Assembly: GCF_900107125.1 (NCBI RefSeq)
Contig: NZ_FNOU01000011.1
Coordinates: forward strand, 1 to 64,000
DNA: 64,000 bases
From: Eubacterium barkeri
GTDB taxonomy: Bacteria; Bacillota; Clostridia; Eubacteriales; Eubacteriaceae
Reading direction: 5' to 3'
Shown here: positions 17,937 to 26,861 of the stretch, piece after piece
Numbering within the stretch: position 1 is the stretch's first letter
How the letters are laid out: every line of letters begins with the position of its first letter
Program-made: the position numbers and the translations under genes
Notes under the pieces: model-generated
Seen by the model: the letters and a program-made list of their open reading frames with translations, nothing else
Told to the model about the DNA's origin: nothing
The model's database searches: none

Positions 17937-18053
17937 GGTATCCAATTTGTCAGTGCCAAACGCTATACCGATATCCCTCTTTAAACGCCTGGGATCAAAC
18001 AATCTGGATAATATTCTTCCAGTGGATAATGCGTATACGAGGAGATAAACACA

Positions 18054-18887
18054 ATGCCAAAAAATTCTCATCATAGGCCATCTGAAAAAAGTATTCATAC
18101 CCTTGGACTGACCAGCGTGGATAATGCCCGGGATCTGGGCGGCTATTGTACGACCCATGGTCAGACCGTTAAATACAAAAAGCTTCTGCGCATGGGCAAG
18201 CTTTCAGCCATCAGCCAAGAGGATATCCAACGCCTGAGGGCTGAGGATGTCACCCTGGTATTGGACCTGCGAACGACCCAGGAAATTACCGATTTTCCGG
18301 ACATTCATATCCCTGGCGCCCAGTATCTGAGCCTCAAAATCCTTGATGAAAATGCCAAGGATGAAAGCCGCCTGATGTCCAGCCAGTATGTCAATGCGAT
18401 CGACTCCGTCCAGGGATTGGTGGATCTGATCGCCAGTGGCCGTCTCACCGACAATTTATACACTGGGATTCTATCCTCCACCTATATGCAAACCCAGTAT
18501 CGTACATTTTTTAAACAGATCCTGGCCAATGCGGACCACAGTACGGTGTTCCATTGTACCGGAGGAAAGGATCGCACCGGGATTGCTGCGGTGCTGCTCC
18601 TCACCGCCTTAGGCGTGGACCAGGAAACCTGTTTGGCAGACTTCGCTTTAACCAATCTTTTTTATCAAGAAAAAATAGAAGCTGTTCTGGCTCAGACGAA
18701 ACATCTCACTGAAGAGCCCAAAATTCTTGCTGGAGCCGCCGCCCTTATTGGTGTAGATCCTATCTACATGGAAAAGCTCTTTAATGAATCCAAAAGCCAG
18801 TATGGTTCAATGATGAATTTTCTTGTCCAAGGTATTGGCTTAACCCATGATGATTTTATTTCCCTTCGAAAGAACTTCCTCGAATAG
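18054..18887 (+). CDS. Tyrosine/dual-specificity protein phosphatase (IphP-like)
   Basis: Phosphatase with the active-site signature FHCTGGKDRTG (HC-x5-R type, with the GKDR variant seen in IphP/LipA-like enzymes) and an upstream general-acid region around LDLRTTQEITDFPD. The 277-residue length fits this family, which removes phosphate from phosphotyrosine or phosphoinositides. The N-terminus reads SVDNARDLGGY, as in the family. It has no signal peptide, so it acts in the cytoplasm. The terminator follows directly. Confidence 0.88.
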   Translation: MPKNSHHRPSEKSIHTLGLTSVDNARDLGGYCTTHGQTVKYKKLLRMGKLSAISQEDIQRLRAEDVTLVLDLRTTQEITDFPDIHIPGAQYLSLKILDENAKDESRLMSSQYVNAIDSVQGLVDLIASGRLTDNLYTGILSSTYMQTQYRTFFKQILANADHSTVFHCTGGKDRTGIAAVLLLTALGVDQETCLADFALTNLFYQEKIEAVLAQTKHLTEEPKILAGAAALIGVDPIYMEKLFNESKSQYGSMMNFLVQGIGLTHDDFISLRKNFLE

Positions 18888-18892
18888 TACCC

Positions 18893-18915
18893 AAAAGGGC
18901 CATGGCCCTTTTTTT
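18893..18915 (+). terminator. Hairpin terminator after the phosphatase
   Basis: The perfect palindrome aaaagggcca / tggccctttt runs into further T residues, with an A run on the other side, so it may work for both this gene and the convergent GntR gene. Confidence 0.75.
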
Positions 18916-18929
18916 GATGCCATATTGCT

Positions 18930-19649
18930 TTATAAGGCGCGCCCAGAGAGATGGATGGAAAATTCGTAGCGGCTGCCGTCCACCACCATACGCACAACCT
19001 CAATGGGATGATCCTCCATATAGGTCACCCGATTATTAATCAGTAAGGGGTGCCCCACGGGCACATCCAAAAGCTGGGCCTGGGTAAAATCCGCCACCGC
19101 TGCCCGGATGGTATCATCGGCATCGGTTATTCTGACCTGATGTTTTTTCTCTAAATAGGCATATAAAGAGGTAATCTGATCCTGATCCTCTAAAATCCCC
19201 GGGGCAATGTCCGGGTTCAGGTAATTCGTCATAATGGCGATGGGTCGGCCATCTGCCATCTGGATGCGCTGGATGCGGATCACTGCCGATCCCTCCGAAA
19301 GCTTGAGGGCCTTCAATACTAAAGGTGGGGGAATGATTTCATCAATATAAATCCCTTTGGAGGAAACATCATGCCCTTTTGCCCGCATGGTTTCCGTAAA
19401 AGAGGTCACCTGGTTGAGGCGCTGGGTGGCGGTGGCATCGACCACCTCGGTACCCCGGCCCTGCTGAACGTGGAGAAGCCCCTCCTGCTCGAGCAAGGCC
19501 ACTGCCTTACGGATGGTGGTTCGGCTGACCTCAAATAGGCTGCAAAGCTCTGTTTCTGTGGGAATCAAGGTTCCCGGTGGATATTCTTTATTGGTGATAC
19601 GCTGTTTTAATGCATCGTAAACACGACGATAGCTTGGATATCGGGACAT
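18930..19649 (-). CDS. GntR family regulator with UTRA ligand-binding domain (HutC subfamily)
   Basis: Transcription factor with an N-terminal winged helix (YDALKQRITNKEYPPGTLIPTETELCSLFEVSRTT) and a C-terminal UTRA domain (about 95-239) that usually binds a sugar phosphate or similar effector. I start at the ATG at 19649, which has gaggagg at ideal spacing. It is divergent from the SDR-DeoC-kinase operon and probably controls it. Two aaaacattt repeats in the shared intergenic region are candidate operators. Confidence 0.9.
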   Translation of the reverse strand: MSRYPSYRRVYDALKQRITNKEYPPGTLIPTETELCSLFEVSRTTIRKAVALLEQEGLLHVQQGRGTEVVDATATQRLNQVTSFTETMRAKGHDVSSKGIYIDEIIPPPLVLKALKLSEGSAVIRIQRIQMADGRPIAIMTNYLNPDIAPGILEDQDQITSLYAYLEKKHQVRITDADDTIRAAVADFTQAQLLDVPVGHPLLINNRVTYMEDHPIEVVRMVVDGSRYEFSIHLSGRAL

Positions 19650-19686
19650 GGCAAACCTCCTCTTATTTTTTAGAATAGCATAGCCC

Positions 19687-19762
19687 AAAACATTTGTCCA
19701 ACCCTTAAATTAAACATCACTAAAACATTTCTATTGACATTCAAAAGATAACTATGTATAAT
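19687..19762 (+). promoter_or_regulatory. Promoter and candidate GntR operators of the SDR operon
   Basis: A perfect TTGACA (19734-19739) and TATAAT (19757-19762) are separated by 17 bases. Upstream, aaaacattt occurs twice as a direct repeat (19687-19695 and 19722-19730), with a partial copy taaacat at 19711. The direct repeats are candidate sites for the divergent GntR protein. Confidence 0.7.
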
Positions 19763-19822
19763 CAAAAACAAATCCGGATAGAGGGACTTATTCCCAAAAA
19801 ATCATTTTATGGAGGAAAGATC

Positions 19823-20593
19823 ATGTCAGTTTTAGATATGTTTAGTATGAAAGGTAAGTGTGGGTTTGTAACCGGCGGCTCCAGGGGGATTGGCTATGCC
19901 GTGGCAAAGGCATTGGCCGAAGCCGGGGCTGATGTCGCCCTGGTCGCTACGAATATGACCATTGCCGAAAAAGCGGCGGCGGATATTCGCACCAGTACCG
20001 GGCGAAACATTACAGCAATCGGCTGCGATGTGACCAAGCCTGAAGAGGTAGATGCCATGATGGCGATTTTCCTGGAAACCTACAAAACCATTGACTTCGC
20101 TGTCAATAACGCCGGTATTTTCAACGGCTTTGCGGTGGAGGATATCCGACCCGAGGATTTCAAAGCCGTACTGGATGTCAATTTAAACGGTGTTTTTCTG
20201 ACCGCCCAGGCGGCCGCCAAGGCCATGTTAAAGGAGGGGAAGAGCGGCAGCATTATTTCGACGGCCTCCATGTCCGGGCACATCGTCAATGTTCCCCAGA
20301 CCATCGCCAATTACTGTGCCTCTAAGGCAGCCGTTATCCACCTGAGCAAGGCCATGGCGGTGGAATGGGCCGAACGTGGGATTCGCGTCAACACCGTAAG
20401 TCCCGGGTATATCACGACCGAGCTGGTGGCCGAACTCACCGATATGCACCCCATCTGGAATGAGATGGTCCCCATGAAACGCCTTGGGACTGTGGAGGAT
20501 CTGGTGGGTGCCTACCTCTACCTCGCTTCCGATGCTTCCCGCTACACCACCGGCTCCGATATCATCGTTGACGGCGGCTATTGCTGCCGATAG
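19823..20593 (+). CDS. Short-chain dehydrogenase/reductase (polyol/ketose type)
   Basis: NAD(P)-dependent SDR oxidoreductase. The cofactor motif TGGSRGIG, the NNAG motif, catalytic Ser in STASMSG and YCASK (Tyr-x3-Lys) are present. The 256-residue length is typical. The ATG at 19823 has ggagg seven bases upstream. It resembles sugar-alcohol dehydrogenases, and as first gene of an operon with a DeoC-type aldolase and an FGGY kinase it probably oxidises a polyol to a ketose. The exact substrate is not known. Confidence 0.88.
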   Translation: MSVLDMFSMKGKCGFVTGGSRGIGYAVAKALAEAGADVALVATNMTIAEKAAADIRTSTGRNITAIGCDVTKPEEVDAMMAIFLETYKTIDFAVNNAGIFNGFAVEDIRPEDFKAVLDVNLNGVFLTAQAAAKAMLKEGKSGSIISTASMSGHIVNVPQTIANYCASKAAVIHLSKAMAVEWAERGIRVNTVSPGYITTELVAELTDMHPIWNEMVPMKRLGTVEDLVGAYLYLASDASRYTTGSDIIVDGGYCCR

Positions 20594-20601
20594 GAGAAGC
20601 A

Positions 20602-21273
20602 ATGACGTATTCAAAACACGATATTGCTCGGATGATTGACATCAGCGCCGTCCAGGCCCAGTCCACCCAGGCCGATGTGGATGCCATTATCGCCGCGGCC
20701 AAGGCCCATCGCTTTATTTGCGTTTTTCCCCTCCACGGCTTCTTAAACCGGGCCCTGGATGCCATGGCGAACGAACCGGATATTATGGTTGGCGGGGTCA
20801 TCGGCTTTCCATCTGGTGGTGAATTGACTGAATTCAAAATCCATCAGGCCAAAATCTTGACCGCCATGGGTTGCGGTGAGGTGGATATGGTCCTCAATGT
20901 GGGGATGCTGAAATCTGGGCAGGACGGTGCCGTCGCCCGGGATATCCGCCGGGTCGCCGACGCGGCAGGGAATACCCCCCTAAAGGTCATTATGGAGGCG
21001 CCGCTTCTCACCAATGACGAAATCGCCCGGGCTGCAAAACTGATCTGTGACAACGGCGCCAGCTTTATTAAAACCGGTACCGGCTGGTCCGGCACCACCA
21101 CTGACCACCATATCGACGTGATTAAAAAAGCGGTAGGGAATACCCTTCCCCTTAAAGTAGCGGGTGGGGTGCGCAATCTGGAAACCGTTCTGCGGATGGT
21201 GGATATGGGTGTCAGCCGTTTCGGCATTGGTTATGCATCCGCGCTGAATATCCTCAATGAAGTTAAAGAATAA
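20602..21273 (+). CDS. DeoC/LacD-like class I aldolase (deoxyribose-phosphate aldolase family)
   Basis: Schiff-base aldolase of the DeoC family, 223 residues. The key residues are in place: D95 in GEVDMVLNVG, the Schiff-base lysine K157 in SFIKTGTG, and K185 in LKVAGGVRN. The ATG at 20602 has aggagaag upstream. Canonical DeoC cleaves 2-deoxyribose 5-phosphate. Here, next to a polyol-type SDR and a xylulokinase-like kinase and without nucleoside genes, it may act on a different sugar phosphate made by the kinase. Confidence 0.85.
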   Translation: MTYSKHDIARMIDISAVQAQSTQADVDAIIAAAKAHRFICVFPLHGFLNRALDAMANEPDIMVGGVIGFPSGGELTEFKIHQAKILTAMGCGEVDMVLNVGMLKSGQDGAVARDIRRVADAAGNTPLKVIMEAPLLTNDEIARAAKLICDNGASFIKTGTGWSGTTTDHHIDVIKKAVGNTLPLKVAGGVRNLETVLRMVDMGVSRFGIGYASALNILNEVKE

Positions 21274-21287
21274 TGGAGTATCCTTCG

Positions 21288-22823
21288 ATGAAAAAAACAG
21301 TGATTGCCTACGATTTAGGAACCGGAGGGATTAAGGCCTCCCTTTATGCCTCAGACGGAGCACCCTTAGCCAGTACCTTTAAAGCCTACGATACCACCTT
21401 TCCCGATGAATCCCGCCACGAACAACGTCCCGAGGATTGGTGGGATGCGGTGGTGGCCACCAGCCAAGAGCTCATCGCCACCAGTGGCATTGATGTAAAT
21501 ACCATTGAAGCCCTGGCCATTTCAGGCCACAGCCTCGGTGTTGTTCCCATTGGTACAGATGGCCAACTGTTGGCGGATACCACGCCCATCTGGTCTGATA
21601 AACGAGCCACCTGCCAGGCCGATCGTTTTTTTAAAAAAATTGATTACGAAGAATGGTATAACCGTACCGGCAGCGGCTTTCCCCGGGAATGCTACTCCCT
21701 TTTTAAAATCATGTGGTACCAGGAAGAACAGCCTGACTTATTCGCCAGGGTCCATAAGATCATTGGAACCAAAGATTATTGCAACTATCGTTTCACCGGA
21801 CGACTGTGTACCGATTATTCCTACGCCTCCGGCTGCGGTGCCTTCGACCTGAAGACCTGGGACTATATCCCGGAATATATGGCTGCCGCTGGTATCGACC
21901 CCAGTCTCTTCCCTGAAATTTTAGAGTCCGACGCCATTGTCGGGACGATTACTCCGGAGGCGGCTGCCCTCACCGGTCTGCCCACCACGGTAAAGGTCAT
22001 TGCTGGCGGTGTGGATAACGCCTGTATGGCCCTGGGTGCCCGGGGAATAAAAGACGGTCGGGTTTATACCTCCCTGGGAACCTCGGCCTGGATCGCCTTA
22101 ACCTCCCAGGAACCTGTTTTGGATTTCAAATACAAGCCCTATGTCTTTGCCCATGCCATTAAAGGGATGTATGCCTCGGCAACGTGTATCTTTTCTGCCG
22201 GTAACAGCTACAAATGGGTTCGGGATACCCTCTGCCCGGATTTAAAGGCCGCCGAAGAGGCCGGTGGCCCCGATGCCTATATGGCCATGGATCAGCTGGC
22301 AGAAGCCTCACCCATTGGCGCCAATAAGCTCCTCTTCAATCCCAGTCTGGCTGGGGGATCTATGATCGAAGCCAGCGACGATATCGTCGGGGCCTATGCC
22401 GGGCTCAAGCTTTCCACCACCCGGGCAGACCTGATTCGATCGGCCATGGAAGGTGTTGCCATGAATCTGCGCATTGCCCTGGACATTCTGTGTGCCTATG
22501 GCAGTGAAGCCCTCACCGAAATGCTCATTGTTGGTGGCGGCAGCAAAAGCCCGCTTTGGCGTCAGATCTTTGCCGATGCCTACGGCCTGGATATCCTAAA
22601 AACCAGCGTGGATCAGGATGCTGCCTCCCTGGGAGCTGCTGCCCTGGCCTTTAAAGGCGTCGGTCTGTGGGAGGATTACTCCCCCATTGATGGCCTCCAT
22701 ACCCTGGAAGCCCGAACCCCGGTAAACGCCGAAAACCAGAAACAATACGAAGCCCTGCTTCCGATTTTTAAAACAGTTGCCCAGGCCATGGCCACTGCAG
22801 GGGATGCACTAAAGCAACAATGA
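21288..22823 (+). CDS. FGGY family carbohydrate kinase
   Basis: ATP-dependent sugar kinase with N-terminal AYDLGTGGIKASLY and a C-terminal adenosine-binding region MLIVGGGSKSPLWRQIFADAYG. The 511-residue length is normal. The ATG at 21288 is preferred over 21273 because ggag lies nine bases upstream. It is the last gene of the GntR-controlled operon. It resembles xylulokinase, but the SDR/DeoC neighbours leave the substrate open. It is only distantly similar to the kinase at 3435-4982. Its stop lies 17 bases from the convergent transporter gene. Confidence 0.9.
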   Translation: MKKTVIAYDLGTGGIKASLYASDGAPLASTFKAYDTTFPDESRHEQRPEDWWDAVVATSQELIATSGIDVNTIEALAISGHSLGVVPIGTDGQLLADTTPIWSDKRATCQADRFFKKIDYEEWYNRTGSGFPRECYSLFKIMWYQEEQPDLFARVHKIIGTKDYCNYRFTGRLCTDYSYASGCGAFDLKTWDYIPEYMAAAGIDPSLFPEILESDAIVGTITPEAAALTGLPTTVKVIAGGVDNACMALGARGIKDGRVYTSLGTSAWIALTSQEPVLDFKYKPYVFAHAIKGMYASATCIFSAGNSYKWVRDTLCPDLKAAEEAGGPDAYMAMDQLAEASPIGANKLLFNPSLAGGSMIEASDDIVGAYAGLKLSTTRADLIRSAMEGVAMNLRIALDILCAYGSEALTEMLIVGGGSKSPLWRQIFADAYGLDILKTSVDQDAASLGAAALAFKGVGLWEDYSPIDGLHTLEARTPVNAENQKQYEALLPIFKTVAQAMATAGDALKQQ

Positions 22824-22839
22824 GAATGTGATGATAGTG

Positions 22840-23922
22840 TTATTTTATAGCATTCCGGGTCAGCTTTTGATATTGGGAGTGGGGCAGTCCAGTACCGTAG
22901 AAAACCTGATAATATTCGGAAACTTTTTCTTCCAAATTATACGGGCACTGCTCCGGGTAAAGAATCGCGGTTAACCAGAGGAGCCCCAGATATCGGTTAA
23001 CGGTTGGCGGATAACCCACCCAGCAATAGGGGCCTACCGGCGTTTCATAATACCGGCCGCTGCCGATGGCCGATAAATCCTGCCATTGGGGCAGGGTACC
23101 CACCTCACTATAAAGACTATCCTTTAAAAATAAAATGACATCCGGGTTCCAACGGTGGATTTCCTCCACATCCACCGTTCCGCTGTTTCCAGTGACATCT
23201 GCTACATTGGTGGCAACCATGTCCAGAATTTGAGAATGGGAGCGCCCCTTAACGGTAACTGTCGTGCCATCCGGACCAGAACACAGCAAAACCCTCGCTC
23301 GTTTATCCTGGGGGATGGCCGCTAGGATTCGGTTCACCTCTCCATTGGTTTTTTCACAATAAACCGCCAATTCTTCGCCGCGGTCCGCCCTGCCAAGGAG
23401 CTGGCCCAGGGTCCGAAAAGCCATTGGTGCAGTCTCCAGCGTCGAATTGATATGGATGGTCGGAATACCCGACTGGGCCTGAATTTTATCCATGTCCGAC
23501 GCCGCATCAGTCTTGGTATCCCCCAAATCGATGATGACCTCGGCTCCACTGCCGGCCACTTCTTCCAAATTCAGATTCCGCTGGCCATAGTATTGCCCCA
23601 TTACAGGAAGACCGGCGTAATCAAAATCCATATAGTCTCTGGCATCCACCTCGATGCCAGCGTTAATCCCCACCAAAAGCTCCGGAGCTAAGGATAAAAG
23701 CATACATTGCCCCGTTGTCCCCAGAGTCGCTACCCTGGTGAGGGTTTTCGGCAGGGTTACCCTTCGTCCCAAGTCATCGGTAAAGGACTGTGTCGCTCCG
23801 GATGTTCCCCCTGACCCGGGATTGATGCCACAGGCACACAGGGTGCATAATAGCAGGCTCACTAAAAGAATGGACAAACCCCTTTTAAAACCAGAAAATC
23901 TTCGATCTTTCATTTTTTCCAC
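22840..23922 (-). CDS. ABC transporter substrate-binding lipoprotein (FecB/BtuF/MolA type)
   Basis: Membrane-anchored binding protein of the periplasmic iron-siderophore/B12 family (helical-backbone, TroA-like fold). A lipoprotein signal with lipobox LCAC occurs at about residue 28. The mature part begins with FTDDLGRRVTLPKTLTRVA, typical of Fe3+-type binding proteins. It is the last gene of the long molybdenum operon, 6 bases after its ATPase. Known relatives carry iron chelates, heme or B12, but the MolABC branch binds molybdate or tungstate. Its position directly after modABC makes a Mo/W substrate a reasonable guess. Confidence 0.87.
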   Translation of the reverse strand: MEKMKDRRFSGFKRGLSILLVSLLLCTLCACGINPGSGGTSGATQSFTDDLGRRVTLPKTLTRVATLGTTGQCMLLSLAPELLVGINAGIEVDARDYMDFDYAGLPVMGQYYGQRNLNLEEVAGSGAEVIIDLGDTKTDAASDMDKIQAQSGIPTIHINSTLETAPMAFRTLGQLLGRADRGEELAVYCEKTNGEVNRILAAIPQDKRARVLLCSGPDGTTVTVKGRSHSQILDMVATNVADVTGNSGTVDVEEIHRWNPDVILFLKDSLYSEVGTLPQWQDLSAIGSGRYYETPVGPYCWVGYPPTVNRYLGLLWLTAILYPEQCPYNLEEKVSEYYQVFYGTGLPHSQYQKLTRNAIK

Positions 23923-23928
23923 TCTCCT

Positions 23929-24720
23929 TTATTGACTTTTTTCCATTAAAACCTGCGCTGGAATACACACCTGCACCCGGTCACCGTAAAGGCGTTCAAT
24001 CTGAACATCAATCTGGTAAAGCCGTTTCAGCAGTGCCGCATCCATCACCGCATCCGGCGGTCCAAAAGCTTCAATGCGCCCCTGCTGAAGGGCCAAAACC
24101 ACATCAGCAAAAAGAAAGGCCTGATCCGGGTTATGGGTGGATTGGATGATGGTATAGCCCTCTGCTGCCAATTGCCGCAGGCGCCCCTGCACCATGATCT
24201 GATTGCCATAATCCAGATTTGCCGTGGGCTCATCCATCACCAGCACCTTCGCCCCCTGGACGATAGCCCGGGCGATGCAGACTAACTGCTGCTCACCGCC
24301 GCTGATTTTCATAAAGCTCCTGTCCTTTAAATGACTGATCTTCAAGTGCGCCATTACGTCATCAGCACGCTTCCTCTGAGCCGAACCAGGAGCTGCTACC
24401 AAATGAACCTGGGCAGCGGTCCCCATTAAAACCATATCGTAAGCACTGTAACTAAAGGCCGGTGCATTATTTTGGGGGATATAGGCCATTTGCCGAGCCC
24501 GCTCCTTTATAGACAGGGCACACACATCCCGTCCCGCCACTGTCACCTGACCAGACTGCCCCCGACTTAGCCCAAGAATGCACCGAAACAGAGTGCTTTT
24601 ACCCACGCCGTTAGGTCCCAGCACGCAGAGCAGCGTCCCCGATGCCACCGCAAAGGTTACATCCCGGAGGACTGTATGCTTACCATAAGCAAAGGTTAAA
24701 TGGCTGACCTCAATGCTCAT
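23929..24720 (-). CDS. ABC transporter ATP-binding protein (FecE/BtuD/MolC type)
   Basis: Cytoplasmic ATPase of an iron-siderophore/B12/MolABC-type importer. Walker A is GPNGVGKST, the signature is ISGGEQQ, Walker B is VLVMDEPTANLD and the switch His is in STHNPD. At 263 residues it matches FecE-type proteins. It overlaps the permease stop by four bases, so the two are translationally coupled. The partner permease and binding protein flank it. Confidence 0.92.
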   Translation of the reverse strand: MSIEVSHLTFAYGKHTVLRDVTFAVASGTLLCVLGPNGVGKSTLFRCILGLSRGQSGQVTVAGRDVCALSIKERARQMAYIPQNNAPAFSYSAYDMVLMGTAAQVHLVAAPGSAQRKRADDVMAHLKISHLKDRSFMKISGGEQQLVCIARAIVQGAKVLVMDEPTANLDYGNQIMVQGRLRQLAAEGYTIIQSTHNPDQAFLFADVVLALQQGRIEAFGPPDAVMDAALLKRLYQIDVQIERLYGDRVQVCIPAQVLMEKSQ

Positions 24721-25733
24721 TGCAGTCCCTCCCTTCGAAGTAGCAAATAAATAAAGAAGGGCACGCCGATCACCGCATTTAAAATGCCCAGAGGAAGCTC
24801 CGTGCTCAAAAGATTTCTTGAGATATCATCAACCACCAATAAAAAACATCCTCCCAAAAGCATGGTCACTGGAATCAGACTACGGTAATCATTGCCCACC
24901 AGACGTCTGGAAAGGTGGGGGATCACTAAGCCGACCCACCCAATCATGCCGCTGACAGCCACACTGGCCGCGGTCATCAATGTTGAGCAAACAATGACGA
25001 TAAAGCGGACCATCCGGACATCCACCCCCATGGTCAGGGCTTCCGTATCGCCAATGGACAGCACATTGATACGCCAACGGATGAGAAAGAGGGGAATCAT
25101 CCCCAAAAGCATTGGAAAAGCAGCAAAGCGAACATCCGCCATGGTGGATCCGTTAAGGCTCCCCATGAGCCAATAAGTAATGGCCGGCAGCTGGGTCTGG
25201 GTATCGGCAACCAGCTTGATGAAAGAAGTTCCCGCTGAAAATAACGAGCTAATCATAATTCCCGACAATACCAGCCCCAGGGTCTGATCGCCCTTAGCCA
25301 TTCTGCTGATAATATAGACGACGAGAACCGTCACCATGCTGAAAAAAAAAGCACTTAGCATGATAAGAGCACCATTCCACCCATTAATAATGGCTAAGGA
25401 TGCCCCAAAAGCGGCTCCTGCAGAAGCGCCCAAAATATCCGGAGCGGCCATGGGATTTTGAAATATTCCCTGATAGGATGCCCCGGCTGTTGACAGGCAG
25501 GCGCCTACCATCACCGCCAGCAAAATCCGCGGCAAACGGCTGTACAACACGATACTTTCCTGCTGCGCTGTCCAGAAGGGTGAGGCCCCCGTGAGGGGAG
25601 CACTTAAAATACCCAGGAGCTGCTCTGGCGTGATGGATAAGCGTCCCAGAAAAAATGATATGAACATCACAGCCAGTAAGGTGATGGATAGGCACAGGAT
25701 ACTGCGATGCGACTGCTTTAGTTTTGCTTTCAA
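24717..25733 (-). CDS. ABC transporter permease (FecCD/BtuC/MolB type)
   Basis: Integral membrane permease of the FecCD family with about ten hydrophobic segments. Typical stretches are RLPRILLAVMVGACLSTAGA, FQNPMAAPDILGASAGAAFG and GWVGLVIPHLSRRLVG, the last being the coupling helix that meets the ATPase. I chose the TTG at 25733 because aaggggg stands at good spacing and the first membrane helix then begins near residue 13. An ATG at 25775 is the alternative and adds 14 residues. It follows modC by about 40-80 bases on the same strand. Confidence 0.87.
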   Translation of the reverse strand: MKAKLKQSHRSILCLSITLLAVMFISFFLGRLSITPEQLLGILSAPLTGASPFWTAQQESIVLYSRLPRILLAVMVGACLSTAGASYQGIFQNPMAAPDILGASAGAAFGASLAIINGWNGALIMLSAFFFSMVTVLVVYIISRMAKGDQTLGLVLSGIMISSLFSAGTSFIKLVADTQTQLPAITYWLMGSLNGSTMADVRFAAFPMLLGMIPLFLIRWRINVLSIGDTEALTMGVDVRMVRFIVIVCSTLMTAASVAVSGMIGWVGLVIPHLSRRLVGNDYRSLIPVTMLLGGCFLLVVDDISRNLLSTELPLGILNAVIGVPFFIYLLLRREGLQ

Positions 25734-25817
25734 ACAAATCCCCCTTTGCGCTTTCAGTGCTATCCGGGATAGCATGTTCCGCTTTCTACAATGGTTGTTC
25801 TAACAACTTTTCAAAGG

Positions 25818-26861
25818 CTATTCCAACCAAAGTAAACGCTCCGGGTCCAAGCCCAGGATCACTGGCTGGCCAATGCTCAACCTGGACATTTTGCTTTTTT
25901 CCACCGCCACCACCAGACGTCCCTTTTGGGCCCCGGCCACTTCAACACGAACCACGGCGTTGCCCTCAAAGGGTAATTCCAACAGGCATTCAATCTTCCC
26001 TTTTATGAGAATGGGCGCTGATGATTCCGTTCTGCAAAGTATTTCGATATCATGGGCACGGATACCCAGATGTGCTCGTCCGTCAATCTGGGGAATCAGG
26101 GAAACCCCCCATTCCGGGCAGTCAACCTGTCCCCCCGGGACAGGTTCCACTGTCGCAATATTTTTACATCCGGTGATGTTGGCCCCAGACACAGTAATAG
26201 GGTCATGGAAGACGGCTTCCTTAGTCCCTACCCGTTCCATTTTTCCCTGGCTGATGATCCCCATCCGGGAGCATAGGCTATAGACCTCGTCCCGGTTGTG
26301 GGAAACAAAGAGCATGGGGGTGTGATATTTTTCAAAGACCTCCAACACCTGAAGCTCCAGGGTCATTTTCAGATTATGGTCCAGGGCAGAAAAGGGCTCA
26401 TCCAGCAAAATCAGCTCTGGCTTAGCCGCCAGCATCCGGGCCAGGGCCACCCGCTGCTGCTGGCCGCCGGAAAGCATCCGGGGATATTTCGACTCCAGGC
26501 CGTCCAGGGAAAAATCCCGGATGAAGTCCGCCACCACCGCCTCCTGTTCACCCTTGGGTACCGCCACTCCAATGTTAGCGGCCACGGTCATATTGGGAAA
26601 GAGGGCATACTGCTGGAAAAGGTAGCCCACCCGACGCTCCCGGGGGGGCAGATCAATTCCTTTCCCGGAATCGTAGAGGACCCGGTCATTTAAGCAGATC
26701 CGCCCCGAATCCGGCTTCTCAATTCCTGCAATACATTTTAGGGTCAGGCTCTTGCCGCAGCCGCTTTCCCCCAATACCGCAAAGATTTCCTCCCCGGTTT
26801 CAAAGGCAACCTCCAGGGTAAAATCTCCGAAGGCTTTGACAATATTCACAGATAGACCCAT
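25818..26861 (-). CDS. modC: Molybdate ABC transporter ATP-binding protein
   Basis: ATPase of the molybdate importer. Walker A GESGCGKS, signature LSGGQQQR, Walker B LILLDEPFSALD and His in VSHNRDE are seen. The C-terminal part (about 285-347) is a TOBE/Mop-like domain that in this family senses the oxyanion. The 347-residue length is typical. It starts one base after the modB stop. The Q-loop region reads LFQQYALFPNMTV, as in ModC and related importers. Confidence 0.92.
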   Translation of the reverse strand: MGLSVNIVKAFGDFTLEVAFETGEEIFAVLGESGCGKSLTLKCIAGIEKPDSGRICLNDRVLYDSGKGIDLPPRERRVGYLFQQYALFPNMTVAANIGVAVPKGEQEAVVADFIRDFSLDGLESKYPRMLSGGQQQRVALARMLAAKPELILLDEPFSALDHNLKMTLELQVLEVFEKYHTPMLFVSHNRDEVYSLCSRMGIISQGKMERVGTKEAVFHDPITVSGANITGCKNIATVEPVPGGQVDCPEWGVSLIPQIDGRAHLGIRAHDIEILCRTESSAPILIKGKIECLLELPFEGNAVVRVEVAGAQKGRLVVAVEKSKMSRLSIGQPVILGLDPERLLWLE

